NCBI GenBank assembly: GCA_022823945.1
Contig: JAJEBK010000053.1
Span: 1 to 64,000, forward strand
Length of the DNA stretch: 64,000 nt
Direction: 5' to 3'
DNA from: Anaerolineae bacterium
GTDB lineage: Bacteria; Chloroflexota; Anaerolineae; Aggregatilineales; Phototrophicaceae
The position numbers were made by a program, and so were the translations under genes. The notes beneath the pieces were generated by a model. That model did no database searches. It saw nothing but the letters and a program-made list of their open reading frames with translations, and was not told the DNA's origin. Numbering within the stretch: the first letter of the stretch is position 1; every line of letters begins with the position of its first letter. This document shows, piece after piece, positions 1-7,166 of this stretch.

Positions 1-1
1 C

Positions 2-451
2 TGGGCGCGCTGGCAGGGTGTGGTGGACGCGCTGACGCAGTTGCAGCCGCCGACCAATACGCCAATCCCGCCGCCGACCAATACGCCTGTGCCAACGAAT
101 ACACCCGTGCCGCCACCGACCAACACGCCAATTCCACCACCAACCAATACGCCAATCCCGCCGCCGACAAACACACCTGTTCCAACAAACACGCCCGTGC
201 CTACGAATACAGCCGTGCCCGCGCCCTACAAAGTGCCGCAGAGCTTGATAAACGATATCAAGGGCTACATTAAAGAGCAGGCGGATGGCACGCCGCATGT
301 CGAGCGCTGGGAGCGGGTTTTGCACGCCTTCGGCGGCGACAGCCATGAGGATGGTCCCATGGGCATCAGCGAGGCGGAGGGCTATCGCGATCGGGGCTGG
401 GATCGCTGGATACCGGTGGTCGAGGCGCTGAAGAAGCTGGCGGGGGATTAG
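2..451 (+). CDS. C-terminal part of a surface-type protein with a Pro/Thr repeat linker
   Basis: The frame is open to the left window edge, so this is only the 3' end of a longer gene. The visible part starts with about 55 residues of near-identical PPTNTP/VPTNTP units, a proline-threonine linker typical of cell-surface proteins. A C-terminal domain of about 75 residues follows, with motifs resembling VERWERVLHAFG and DRGWDRWIPVVEAL. I recall a similar tail (W-x-RVLAAFG ... YADRGW-x-RWVPV) on large extracellular proteins of other bacteria, where its function is not known to me. The linker suggests that an exported N-terminal domain lies outside the window. The identity of the full protein cannot be judged. 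Confidence 0.7.
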   Translation, partial: WARWQGVVDALTQLQPPTNTPIPPPTNTPVPTNTPVPPPTNTPIPPPTNTPIPPPTNTPVPTNTPVPTNTAVPAPYKVPQSLINDIKGYIKEQADGTPHVERWERVLHAFGGDSHEDGPMGISEAEGYRDRGWDRWIPVVEALKKLAGD

Positions 452-464
452 CGCTCAGTCCGTC

Positions 465-497
465 AGCTGTAGGGGCGACTCACATAGTCGCCCACAT
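465..497. repeat. Dispersed repeat family C, copy C1
   Basis: This copy contains GTAGGGGCGACTCACATAGT followed by CGCCCAC, a short inverted repeat of the GGGGCGA/TCGCCC type. Related copies lie at 15904-15975 and 42431-42458. It sits in the 309-base gap before ridA together with repeat B1; I see no gene in that gap. Confidence 0.5.
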
Positions 498-610
498 TTG
501 GGAGTATCTAAAACGGTGGGTGGCTCTCTTTCTAACCCCAGCTCTCCCTGGCAAGATCAGATAGGATAGCGTCAAGGCAGGCGGATTCGGACTTGTTCGC
601 GCGTGCTATG

Positions 611-644
611 CTTCCCTCCGACCTGTCGGGAGACCGAGGGGGTG
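611..644. repeat. Dispersed palindromic repeat family B, copy B1
   Basis: The core CCGACCTGTCGGGAGACCGA followed by GGGGGT matches the family B pattern, TGAC-CTGTCGGGGGGACCGAGGGGGGT. Other copies are at 2594, 14136, 22030, 45118, 45270, 57405 and 61315. It is upstream of ridA. Confidence 0.6.
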
Positions 645-760
645 AACATATCCAGCAAGTTCGACACTCCCTGTACTCTGCGCATATCCTCTCCCTTGAC
701 ATCCAGGGCGTAGCGACCACAATGCCTTTTAGAAGGGAATATCGTAGCGGGGACCATCTC

Positions 761-1144
761 ATGCCCAAGCAAGTCATTTCTACTGATAATGCGCCGGCCG
801 CGGTGGGCGCGTATTCACAAGGCATCATCGCCAATGGTTTCGTCTTCACAGCCGGGCAGATCCCGCTCATCCCGGGCACATCGTCCCTGCGCGAAGGCGG
901 CATCGCAGCGCAGACGCGCCAATCCATGAACAATGTCAAAGGCGTTTTGGAAGCCGCTGGCAGCAGCCTGGACAAGGTCGTCAAGACCACCGTTTTCCTG
1001 GCTGATATAAATGACTTCGCCGCGTTCAACGCTGTTTATGCCGAGTTCTTCCCGAACAACCCGCCCGCTCGCTCGACAGTGCAGGCTGGTGGCTTGCCCG
1101 TGGGCGCACTGGTGGAAATCGAAGCGCTGGCCACGCTGGATTAA
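761..1144 (+). CDS. ridA: RidA family enamine/imine deaminase
   Basis: The product is 127 residues, the usual length for the RidA/YjgF/UK114 family. These proteins hydrolyse reactive 2-aminoacrylate-type enamines released by PLP enzymes and act as cytosolic trimers. Family signatures visible are APAAVGAYSQG near the N-terminus, the FTAGQIPL strand, TTVFLADINDFAAFN, and the C-terminal P-x-RSTVQAGGLPVGALVEIE segment, which carries the conserved active-site arginine. The ATG at 761 is chosen because the protein then begins at the conserved N-terminus. The frame stays open upstream to 593, but that part overlaps repeat B1 and is not family sequence. A second, divergent RidA gene lies at 21461. 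Confidence 0.93.
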   Translation: MPKQVISTDNAPAAVGAYSQGIIANGFVFTAGQIPLIPGTSSLREGGIAAQTRQSMNNVKGVLEAAGSSLDKVVKTTVFLADINDFAAFNAVYAEFFPNNPPARSTVQAGGLPVGALVEIEALATLD

Positions 1145-1157
1145 CGCGCCATCCGGC

Positions 1158-1166
1158 TGGTATACT
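1158..1166 (+). promoter_or_regulatory. Extended -10 promoter element for efp
   Basis: TGGTATACT is a TGn extended -10 with a TATACT hexamer (TATAAT with one change). It lies 42 bases before the efp start, in the short gap after ridA. No good -35 is visible, which is usual for extended -10 promoters. Confidence 0.5.
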
Positions 1167-1208
1167 CTTGCTGACCGCCAGCCCAACAAGCGCGAGGAAC
1201 CTGCCCTT

Positions 1209-1772
1209 ATGATCGATGTGAACCAACTGCGCAAAGGCACGACTTTCACGCAGAACAGCAACCTCTACCGCGTGCTGGAATACCGACATCACAAACCAGG
1301 CCGCGGCAAAGCCACCATCCGCGTGACCGTGCGCGACCTGCGCAGCGGCGCTACTTTTGAAATGACCTTTAATTCTGGCGAACGCGTGGAAGACATCCGC
1401 GTCGAAGCCCTGCGCGTCGAATATCTCTTTGCCGATGACGACTTCGTAACCTTCATGAATACGGAAACGTATGAACAGCCACAACTGAATCGCGCCATCT
1501 TTGGCGATGACCTCAAGTTCATCAAAGACAGCATGGAAATCAAGTTGTTGAGTTATGCTGGCGAAATCATCGACTACGAACTGCCGAAGACGATGGAATA
1601 CGCTGTCATTGAAGTCGAAGCCGCTGTCGCCGGCGACACAGCCAACAGCCCCACCAAGAAGATCAAGCTGGAAAGCGGTTTTGAGGTCAGCGCCCCTATG
1701 TTCATCAATGTCGGCGATGTCGTGAAAATCAACCTGGAAGACCAGGCGTATGTGACCCGCGTGAGCAAATAG
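1209..1772 (+). CDS. efp: Translation elongation factor P
   Basis: The product is 187 residues with the three-domain EF-P layout: an N-terminal KOW-like domain (about 1-62), a central OB domain (about 66-128) and a C-terminal OB domain (about 130-187). EF-P binds the ribosome next to the P-site tRNA and relieves stalling at polyproline stretches. The loop that touches the tRNA reads KPGRGKA, so the tip residue (32) is arginine, where E. coli and Bacillus have lysine. The C-terminal signature (G-x-FEVSAPMFINVGDVVKI) is intact. The ATG at 1209 gives the standard N-terminus; the longer frame starting at 1011 overlaps ridA and is rejected. Confidence 0.96.
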   Translation: MIDVNQLRKGTTFTQNSNLYRVLEYRHHKPGRGKATIRVTVRDLRSGATFEMTFNSGERVEDIRVEALRVEYLFADDDFVTFMNTETYEQPQLNRAIFGDDLKFIKDSMEIKLLSYAGEIIDYELPKTMEYAVIEVEAAVAGDTANSPTKKIKLESGFEVSAPMFINVGDVVKINLEDQAYVTRVSK

Positions 1773-1796
1773 GCCGCTGCGCTGATATTCGACTGT

Positions 1797-3191
1797 CTAA
1801 GGCGACAAGCCCGGCACAATCACCCGAAATAGCAGGTACACATCCACGACTGGCAGGCAAATCAGCCCCAGCGTCAGCAGCCAGCGCGCCCATGCCCAGC
1901 GCCGCAGCCAGTGATTTGCGCCGCATATCACAATCAGCGACAGGGGGATTAGCGCCGGAAAGAAATAGCGCCCCTGCCACTGCACAAATTCGAGGTTGTA
2001 ATAGAGCGTCTGCAGCCCGACCAGCCCGACCGCGCCGAGCAGTATGATACGCGCCGACCTGGTTATGCGCTTCATTGCCTGCCATGCGCCAGCCACGCCT
2101 AACAGCAGCAGCAGGCCATACATACGATAAAGCCAGCCGCCCAGCACCCCGTCCAGAGGCAGCGCCATCCAGCCGAATTGCCCGAAGGAGCTTTTTAGCA
2201 GCGTGCCGGCCATGCCAGTCAGGTAAGCGACCAGGCCATTCGTAGCGATGTAGTCGGCCGTGCGCAGCTGGTCTGCCACGACCGCATCATGCGCGCCCAA
2301 AGCCAGTATGTCGGGGAAATTGTATTCATGCGCATTGCGCAGCCACCAAAGCCCGCCGACCGCGCCCGCCACCAGCGCAAACACGGCCAGTGACCGCGCC
2401 AGCTCGGACAGTTCGCCCTTCTCCTCACGCCAGCGCAGCCAGATCGCCACTGGGACCAGCAGCGCCAGGAAATAGATTGTGATCTTGGTGATGAATGCCG
2501 CGCCGACCAGCAAACCCGCAGCCCAAAGGGAGTGGGAAAACTTGTCTACATAGCGTTTCTTCCCCACTCTTTCCAGAGAATCCGCGCGCGTTTTGCTCCC
2601 CCCTGACTTGTCGAGGGGGCTGAGGGGGGTATCCGCATCCAGATAGCCGATAATCCACCACAGGCACAAAGCCACTAGCAGTTCTGCCAGCGCATCGTTG
2701 TTGACGGCTGCCAGCATGGCGACATGCTGTGGCAGAAATGCCACCAGCGCCATCACAGCCAGCGCGATATGTGGCTGGTCCGGCAGCAGTTGCCGGCTGA
2801 TAACAAAGCTGAGCGCAACCACGCCCGCTCCAAGCGCGACGCTCAATAGCCGCAGCGGGATCAACTCACCATTCGCCAGCTGGAACAAGGGCGCTGCTAA
2901 CAGGTAATACAGGGGCGGCTGGTGATCTTCGTATTGCACACCGGGCAGCAGGCGCAGGTGCTGGGGCGCGAATCGTGTGCTGGTCATCAGCGACAGCGCG
3001 GCATTGTCCCAGTCGCCAGGCTCGATGCGCGGGCAGCAGCCTCGCTCAGCTATCTGGCCGATATAGTTGTAATGCGCTGGCTCGTCAGGCGCTTGCCAGG
3101 CTGGCGTGTACATGGTATACAGCGCGCCAACCAGCAGATAACCCGCCAGGATAATCAAGAAACCCGCGCGTTCTAATTGTGGCGCAGCCAA
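1797..3191 (-). CDS. Polytopic membrane glycosyltransferase (GT39 / DUF2142-like)
   Basis: This is a predicted integral membrane protein of about 464 residues with around ten hydrophobic segments. Near the first membrane span it has the motif APDEPAHYNYIGQIAE, resembling the acidic DE loop that binds metal and polyprenyl-phosphate sugar in GT39/ArnT/DUF2142 families. The acceptor is unknown. I placed the start at TTG 3191, which has AGGTAGG upstream and begins just before the first hydrophobic segment; the frame stays open to 3347 but would then run into the yvcK promoter. A hydrophilic stretch around residues 186-225 is encoded by palindromic repeat DNA (see the 2594 repeat), so this loop is probably an insertion. 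The gene is divergent from yvcK. Confidence 0.7.
   Translation of the reverse strand: MAAPQLERAGFLIILAGYLLVGALYTMYTPAWQAPDEPAHYNYIGQIAERGCCPRIEPGDWDNAALSLMTSTRFAPQHLRLLPGVQYEDHQPPLYYLLAAPLFQLANGELIPLRLLSVALGAGVVALSFVISRQLLPDQPHIALAVMALVAFLPQHVAMLAAVNNDALAELLVALCLWWIIGYLDADTPLSPLDKSGGSKTRADSLERVGKKRYVDKFSHSLWAAGLLVGAAFITKITIYFLALLVPVAIWLRWREEKGELSELARSLAVFALVAGAVGGLWWLRNAHEYNFPDILALGAHDAVVADQLRTADYIATNGLVAYLTGMAGTLLKSSFGQFGWMALPLDGVLGGWLYRMYGLLLLLGVAGAWQAMKRITRSARIILLGAVGLVGLQTLYYNLEFVQWQGRYFFPALIPLSLIVICGANHWLRRWAWARWLLTLGLICLPVVDVYLLFRVIVPGLSP
2594..2635. repeat. Family B palindromic repeat inside a coding sequence (B2)
   Basis: The sequence CTCCCCCCTGACTTGTCGAG followed by GGGGCTGAGGGGGGT is a clear family B copy. 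Unlike the other copies, it lies inside an open reading frame and is read through in frame as TPLSPLDKSGGSK. A second imperfect hairpin (arms 2525-2539 and 2556-2572) lies next to it in the same coding region. Confidence 0.8.
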
Positions 3192-3346
3192 GGTTTGCCT
3201 ACCTGTTGTTCGCTGCCGATGTTCACAGGCATTATGACACAACTCACCGAGCGAGCAGGGCGCAAACGATTGGCAGGTTGCCGTCCAACGCGCCTGCCAT
3301 TTTGCGCTATACTGTGCGCCTGTCGAGCGAAGATATTGAGGCGGCA

Positions 3347-4360
3347 ATGGGAAAATCCGGGCTGAAAGTGGTTTCTATCGGCGGTGGCTTGGGCGCGGTG
3401 CAGATTATGCAGGGCATGCAGCGCCACACAGAGCAACTCACAGGCATCATCGCCGTAACCGATACGGGACGCAGCACGGGCATCGTCCGCGAATTCGCCC
3501 AGATACCTGCGCCTGGCGATATCCGCAACGCCCTGGCAACCCTCGCCCTGGATGACGACTCGCTGCTGACTCGCGTGATGCAGCATCGCATCGCCGCGCC
3601 CGGCAACGCCCAACTGGATGGCATGGCTTTCGGCAATCTGTTCATCGCCGCGCTGACGCAGATGTCCGATAGCTTCACCACCGCTATCGGGCAAATCAGC
3701 CGTTTTTTGGATGTGCAGGCGCGCATCTATCCCGTGACCGAAGAGAATACCCACATCTGCGCCGAGCTGGTGGACGGCACAATCGTCGAGCAGGAATTCA
3801 ATGTGCGCCAGCTGGACAAAGCCGCTATCAAGCGAATCTTCGTGCAAAATCCCGAAGCCACTGCCTATGCTCCCTGCCTGGAGGCGCTGCAACAGGCCGA
3901 CTTGATCACCATCGGTCCGGGCAGTCTCTTCACCACCGTCATCGCCTGCCTGGCATTCAAGGAGATCTCGCAAGCCATTCGCAATTCCCGCGCCCTCAAG
4001 GTCTATGTCTGCAACACCACCACCCAGCCCGGACAAACCGACGACTATTCACTGTCCGACCATGTGCAGCAGGTTGTTTCCTATCTGGGTTTGGGTATCC
4101 TGGATTATGTCGTGCTTAATTCGACGCGCCCCAGCGACGAGCTGTTGGAATTGTATGCCCGCGAGCAGGTCAATGTGTTGCTGCCGACGCCGGACGAGAT
4201 TCACAAGATCAAGACCATGAATGTCAAGCCGATGCTAGCTGATGTCGCCGATACGCAATCGGGCAAGCGCGCGCTGTGGCAAAAGCAAGATACCATCCGC
4301 CACAACCCCGAGCTGATCGCGAAGACCTTGCTGGAGTTGGTGGCGAAGACGCGCAGCTAG
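3347..4360 (+). CDS. yvcK: YvcK/CofD-like gluconeogenesis factor
   Basis: The product is 337 residues of the CofD/YvcK fold. YvcK proteins bind UDP-sugars and are needed for growth on gluconeogenic carbon sources and for normal cell-wall synthesis. Visible signatures are the N-terminal glycine-rich nucleotide loop IGGGLGAVQIMQGM, then VTDTGRSTGIVREF, PAPGDIRNAL, and the central IGPGSLFTTVIACL. The ATG at 3347 is preceded by GAGG with good spacing and begins directly at the Rossmann strand; the frame upstream to 3179 has no family sequence. A TATACT hexamer at 3308-3313 could be the -10 box. The gene is convergent with rmuC, with nine bases between them. Confidence 0.92.
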   Translation: MGKSGLKVVSIGGGLGAVQIMQGMQRHTEQLTGIIAVTDTGRSTGIVREFAQIPAPGDIRNALATLALDDDSLLTRVMQHRIAAPGNAQLDGMAFGNLFIAALTQMSDSFTTAIGQISRFLDVQARIYPVTEENTHICAELVDGTIVEQEFNVRQLDKAAIKRIFVQNPEATAYAPCLEALQQADLITIGPGSLFTTVIACLAFKEISQAIRNSRALKVYVCNTTTQPGQTDDYSLSDHVQQVVSYLGLGILDYVVLNSTRPSDELLELYAREQVNVLLPTPDEIHKIKTMNVKPMLADVADTQSGKRALWQKQDTIRHNPELIAKTLLELVAKTRS

Positions 4361-4369
4361 AACGGCAAA

Positions 4370-5782
4370 TCAATCATTCGGCTGCGGCAGGCTCGGCTTG
4401 ATGTCGCCACGGACTTGCAATGTTGTGTCTTGTGTGAAGCTGTCGATCTTGACGAATTTTCTGTCCATCTGCCGGGTTCGCGTGCCGGTCAGCGCGTTGA
4501 AGTCGTCGTTCATGCCCTTGAATCTTCGTTCCAGCTTGTCCATCTGCCCGGTGTATTTGTCCCATTCCTTGCGGATTTCGTTGACGACATTGACGATCTC
4601 TTGCGAACGCTGTTCAATGTTGAAGTTTTCTGCCGCTTGCCGGATCACCGCTAACACGATGTAGAGCGTTAGTGGCGAGCACATAATGACCCGCTGCTTG
4701 AGCGCCTCGTCGATAATGCGCTGGTCTTGTTCATAGATGAAGCGATAAACCTGTTCGTTGGGGATGAAGATAAGCACGCAATCGAGCGTTTCAGCGGCGA
4801 TATAGCCTCGCTTTTGGATTTCGTTGACGCGCTGGTTGACATCGCGCAGGAATTTCTGGCTGAACTCTTTTCGCTCCACATCGTTGTCTGCCTCAACAAA
4901 GCGCAGGTAATTGTCCAGCGGAAACTTCGCGTCCATGTTCAGCGACTTCTGATTCGGGAATCGGAAAGTAAAGTCGGGGCGTGTGCCGTCATCAAGCGCG
5001 CTCTGTTTGGTGTAGTTGACGCCCTCGACCAAGCCCATGAAGTTGAGCATGTCCTCGGCCATGCGCTCGCCCCATTGTCCACGGGCGCGGTTGTCGGCCA
5101 GCGCCTTCTGCAAATGCGATGTCGTCTGCGTCAGTGTTTTGAGTTGGTCGTCCAGCGCGCCGTATTGCGCCTTGCGGTCTGTTTGCAGGTCGCTCACCAG
5201 CTTCTCGACCTTGCCCAATTTGGAGTCCATGTCGGTCAGTCGCTGGTCAATCAGCTCTTTCTTGGTCTCCAGTTCCTTGGTGTGTTGCTTGGTCTGCGTA
5301 TCCGCTCTTTCGGTGATCTGGTTCAAGTAACTCTCGTTCGATTCTTTAAGCTGTTCTGTGGTTTTGCCCAAGACTTCACTGACATGCTGCTGGTTCTTCT
5401 CCAATTCGGTCGGCACCGTTTTTAATGTATCAGACATATTCTGCAGCTGCGTATCGATCAACTCCTTCTTGGAAGCGAGTTCGGTCGCATGCTGCTCGCT
5501 TTTCTTGTCCAACTCGCGATCAGCCAAAGACAAGAACTCTTTTTGATTGTTCGTCAGGGCTTCCGAAGACAGGCTTCTGAACGACGATCTCATATCTTCC
5601 GTTGCGGTGTCGTAGGATTTCTTCAGCTCATCAGACAAACTTTCAAATGTGCTGCGAAAATTGCGACCATAGAATCGATAAGTCAACATGGCAAAGACGA
5701 ATCCCGCGACCAAGCCAATGCCCAGACCAAGCGCGACGCTATAGCCATGCAGCCCATTTATCAACGCAGTAATTTCATCCAT
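4370..5782 (-). CDS. rmuC: DNA recombination protein RmuC
   Basis: The product is 470 residues. It has an N-terminal membrane anchor (about 17-36), then a long coiled coil rich in Lys/Glu/Gln (about 50-215), then the RmuC nuclease-like domain. Family signatures are RGQWGERMAEDML, DGTRPDFTFRFPN, NMDAKFPLDNYLRF and CVLIFIPNEQVYRFIYE. RmuC is thought to limit inversions at short inverted repeats, and this window is rich in short inverted repeats. The coiled-coil region is more AT-rich than its neighbours. Start and length match the family. Confidence 0.93.
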   Translation of the reverse strand: MDEITALINGLHGYSVALGLGIGLVAGFVFAMLTYRFYGRNFRSTFESLSDELKKSYDTATEDMRSSFRSLSSEALTNNQKEFLSLADRELDKKSEQHATELASKKELIDTQLQNMSDTLKTVPTELEKNQQHVSEVLGKTTEQLKESNESYLNQITERADTQTKQHTKELETKKELIDQRLTDMDSKLGKVEKLVSDLQTDRKAQYGALDDQLKTLTQTTSHLQKALADNRARGQWGERMAEDMLNFMGLVEGVNYTKQSALDDGTRPDFTFRFPNQKSLNMDAKFPLDNYLRFVEADNDVERKEFSQKFLRDVNQRVNEIQKRGYIAAETLDCVLIFIPNEQVYRFIYEQDQRIIDEALKQRVIMCSPLTLYIVLAVIRQAAENFNIEQRSQEIVNVVNEIRKEWDKYTGQMDKLERRFKGMNDDFNALTGTRTRQMDRKFVKIDSFTQDTTLQVRGDIKPSLPQPND

Positions 5783-5882
5783 TTGTCAGTCTCCGCCATG
5801 CCATCCATGTAGCTTACAGCGATTCACGGGCAAGTCAACACAGGCTTGTCCTGGGGAATTATCCAGCGATATCAGCAGGTAT

Positions 5883-5927
5883 GAAGCCCTTCCCTCATTT
5901 TTGGGGGGGGGGGTGGGGGGGTAAAGC
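5883..5927. repeat. Dispersed repeat family A, copy A1, with an 11-G run
   Basis: GAAGCCCTTCCCTCATTTTT followed by 11 G, T, 7 G and TAAAGC is a degenerate copy of family A (GAAGCCCCTCCCTC-n-GGGGGAGGGGTTTGGGGTGGGGG). The long G runs look like slippage products and are prone to sequencing error. Confidence 0.7.
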
Positions 5928-5969
5928 AGCGAGCATTCTCCAGAATCGCCACTTCCTGTGGGGCTGCAA

Positions 5970-5999
5970 TTGGACAGCGCCCGTCGCTCGTGATACAAT
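5970..5999 (+). promoter_or_regulatory. Promoter for the sdh operon
   Basis: A -35-like TTGGAC (5970-5975) is followed after 18 bases by the extended -10 TGATACAAT (hexamer TACAAT at 5994-5999). It is 38 bases before the sdhCD start and downstream of repeat A1. Confidence 0.55.
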
Positions 6000-6037
6000 C
6001 GCCCTGTTGTGCGGGCAGACAAGAGAAAGGCATCGGC

Positions 6038-7129
6038 ATGACATCTCTGGTGCTGACGGTCAGAGAGACTCTGCGCTATCGTGGCGCTATCGGTCAATGG
6101 AGCTGGGTGCTGCACCGGCTGACTGGCGTGGGCGTTGTGCTCTTCCTGGCGCTGCATGTGGTCGATACATCCTGGGCGGTCTTCTACCCGGACTTGTATG
6201 TCAAAGCGATCGCCGCCTACCAGTCGCCTATCTTCACCATCGGCGAATTCGGCTTGGTATTCGCGGTTGTATATCACGCTTTTAATGGTTTGCGCATTAT
6301 CATCTTCGACTGGAATCCACAGTTGTGGCGGCATCAAGCGCGGGCGGCTGTGGCTGTGCTGTTGTTCACCTGCATCCTGCTGGCGCCCGTCTTCCTGGGC
6401 ATGCTGGGGCATGTCATCGACTTTTATGTGCATGAAAGCGCCATCGCCAGCCACAAGATGTTGGATGTGGTGGTCTTTTCTATCCTCGAGCAGTTGCCAT
6501 TCATCGCCGGCTTTGTGGCTGTCCTGGCTGCGTCGATTGTGCTGGCGGCGCTCTACAGCCTCGTCCGCGGCGAACCCGGCGCGCAGTCTCGTCAGCTTTC
6601 CAGCAGCCCGGTCGAAAAATTTTGGTGGTCTTTCATGCGCGTCAGTGGCATCGCCATTGTGCCGCTGGTTTTTGGACACCTGGCGGTCATGCATGTGGTG
6701 CAGGGCGTATTCGATATCACTGCCGCCCAGAATGTCGCCGGTACGCTGGCCGTCAATGGCGAGATCGGCGGCGTGCCCAGCGCGGTCGAATTCGTCTATC
6801 ACCGCTGGAGTTATGCGGCGGGCGGCGTCTTCATCTGGCGCGTCTATGACCTGTTTTTGCTGGTGCTGGTGGTGCTGCATGGCTTCAATGGCTTGCGTTA
6901 TGTATTGACCGACTACACCAGCGGGCACGACTTTGCGCGGCGTACAGCGGTGGCCTTCTGCACAGTGACGGCGGCGGTCTTGCTGGCCTTGGGCGCGGCG
7001 GCGCTGTTTGTGCCACTGGAGAAAAAGATCATTGAAGAAGCCATGTTCGCCACAGCTGAAGTCTACGAGCTGCGCGGCGAAGAACTGCCAGCTGCACTGC
7101 AAGCCTATTTGGATGAACACGACGAGTAA
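6038..7129 (+). CDS. Succinate dehydrogenase membrane anchor, SdhC-SdhD fusion
   Basis: The product is 363 residues with about eight hydrophobic segments, roughly twice the size of a normal SdhC or SdhD. The N-terminal half carries the SdhC signature GQWSWVLHRLTGVGVV followed by LALHVVDTSW, with histidines suited to heme b and quinone-site roles. The C-terminal half (from about residue 195) repeats the pattern: FGHLAVMHVVQG, a YHRWSYA segment and LHGFNGLRYVLTDY. Both anchor subunits therefore seem joined in one chain. It anchors the SdhAB catalytic dimer to the membrane and passes electrons to quinone. ATG 6038 has AAGG upstream. sdhA follows after 37 bases. Confidence 0.88.
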   Translation: MTSLVLTVRETLRYRGAIGQWSWVLHRLTGVGVVLFLALHVVDTSWAVFYPDLYVKAIAAYQSPIFTIGEFGLVFAVVYHAFNGLRIIIFDWNPQLWRHQARAAVAVLLFTCILLAPVFLGMLGHVIDFYVHESAIASHKMLDVVVFSILEQLPFIAGFVAVLAASIVLAALYSLVRGEPGAQSRQLSSSPVEKFWWSFMRVSGIAIVPLVFGHLAVMHVVQGVFDITAAQNVAGTLAVNGEIGGVPSAVEFVYHRWSYAAGGVFIWRVYDLFLLVLVVLHGFNGLRYVLTDYTSGHDFARRTAVAFCTVTAAVLLALGAAALFVPLEKKIIEEAMFATAEVYELRGEELPAALQAYLDEHDE

Positions 7130-7166
7130 AGACGAAACGTTGCATCGTCCGCATTTTGGAGGTGGA

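Noticed and set aside
40..230. Tandem DNA repeats at the left edge as a CRISPR or satellite array
   Set aside because: The units are in frame and encode PPTNTP/VPTNTP protein repeats in a coding region; they have no uniform spacers.
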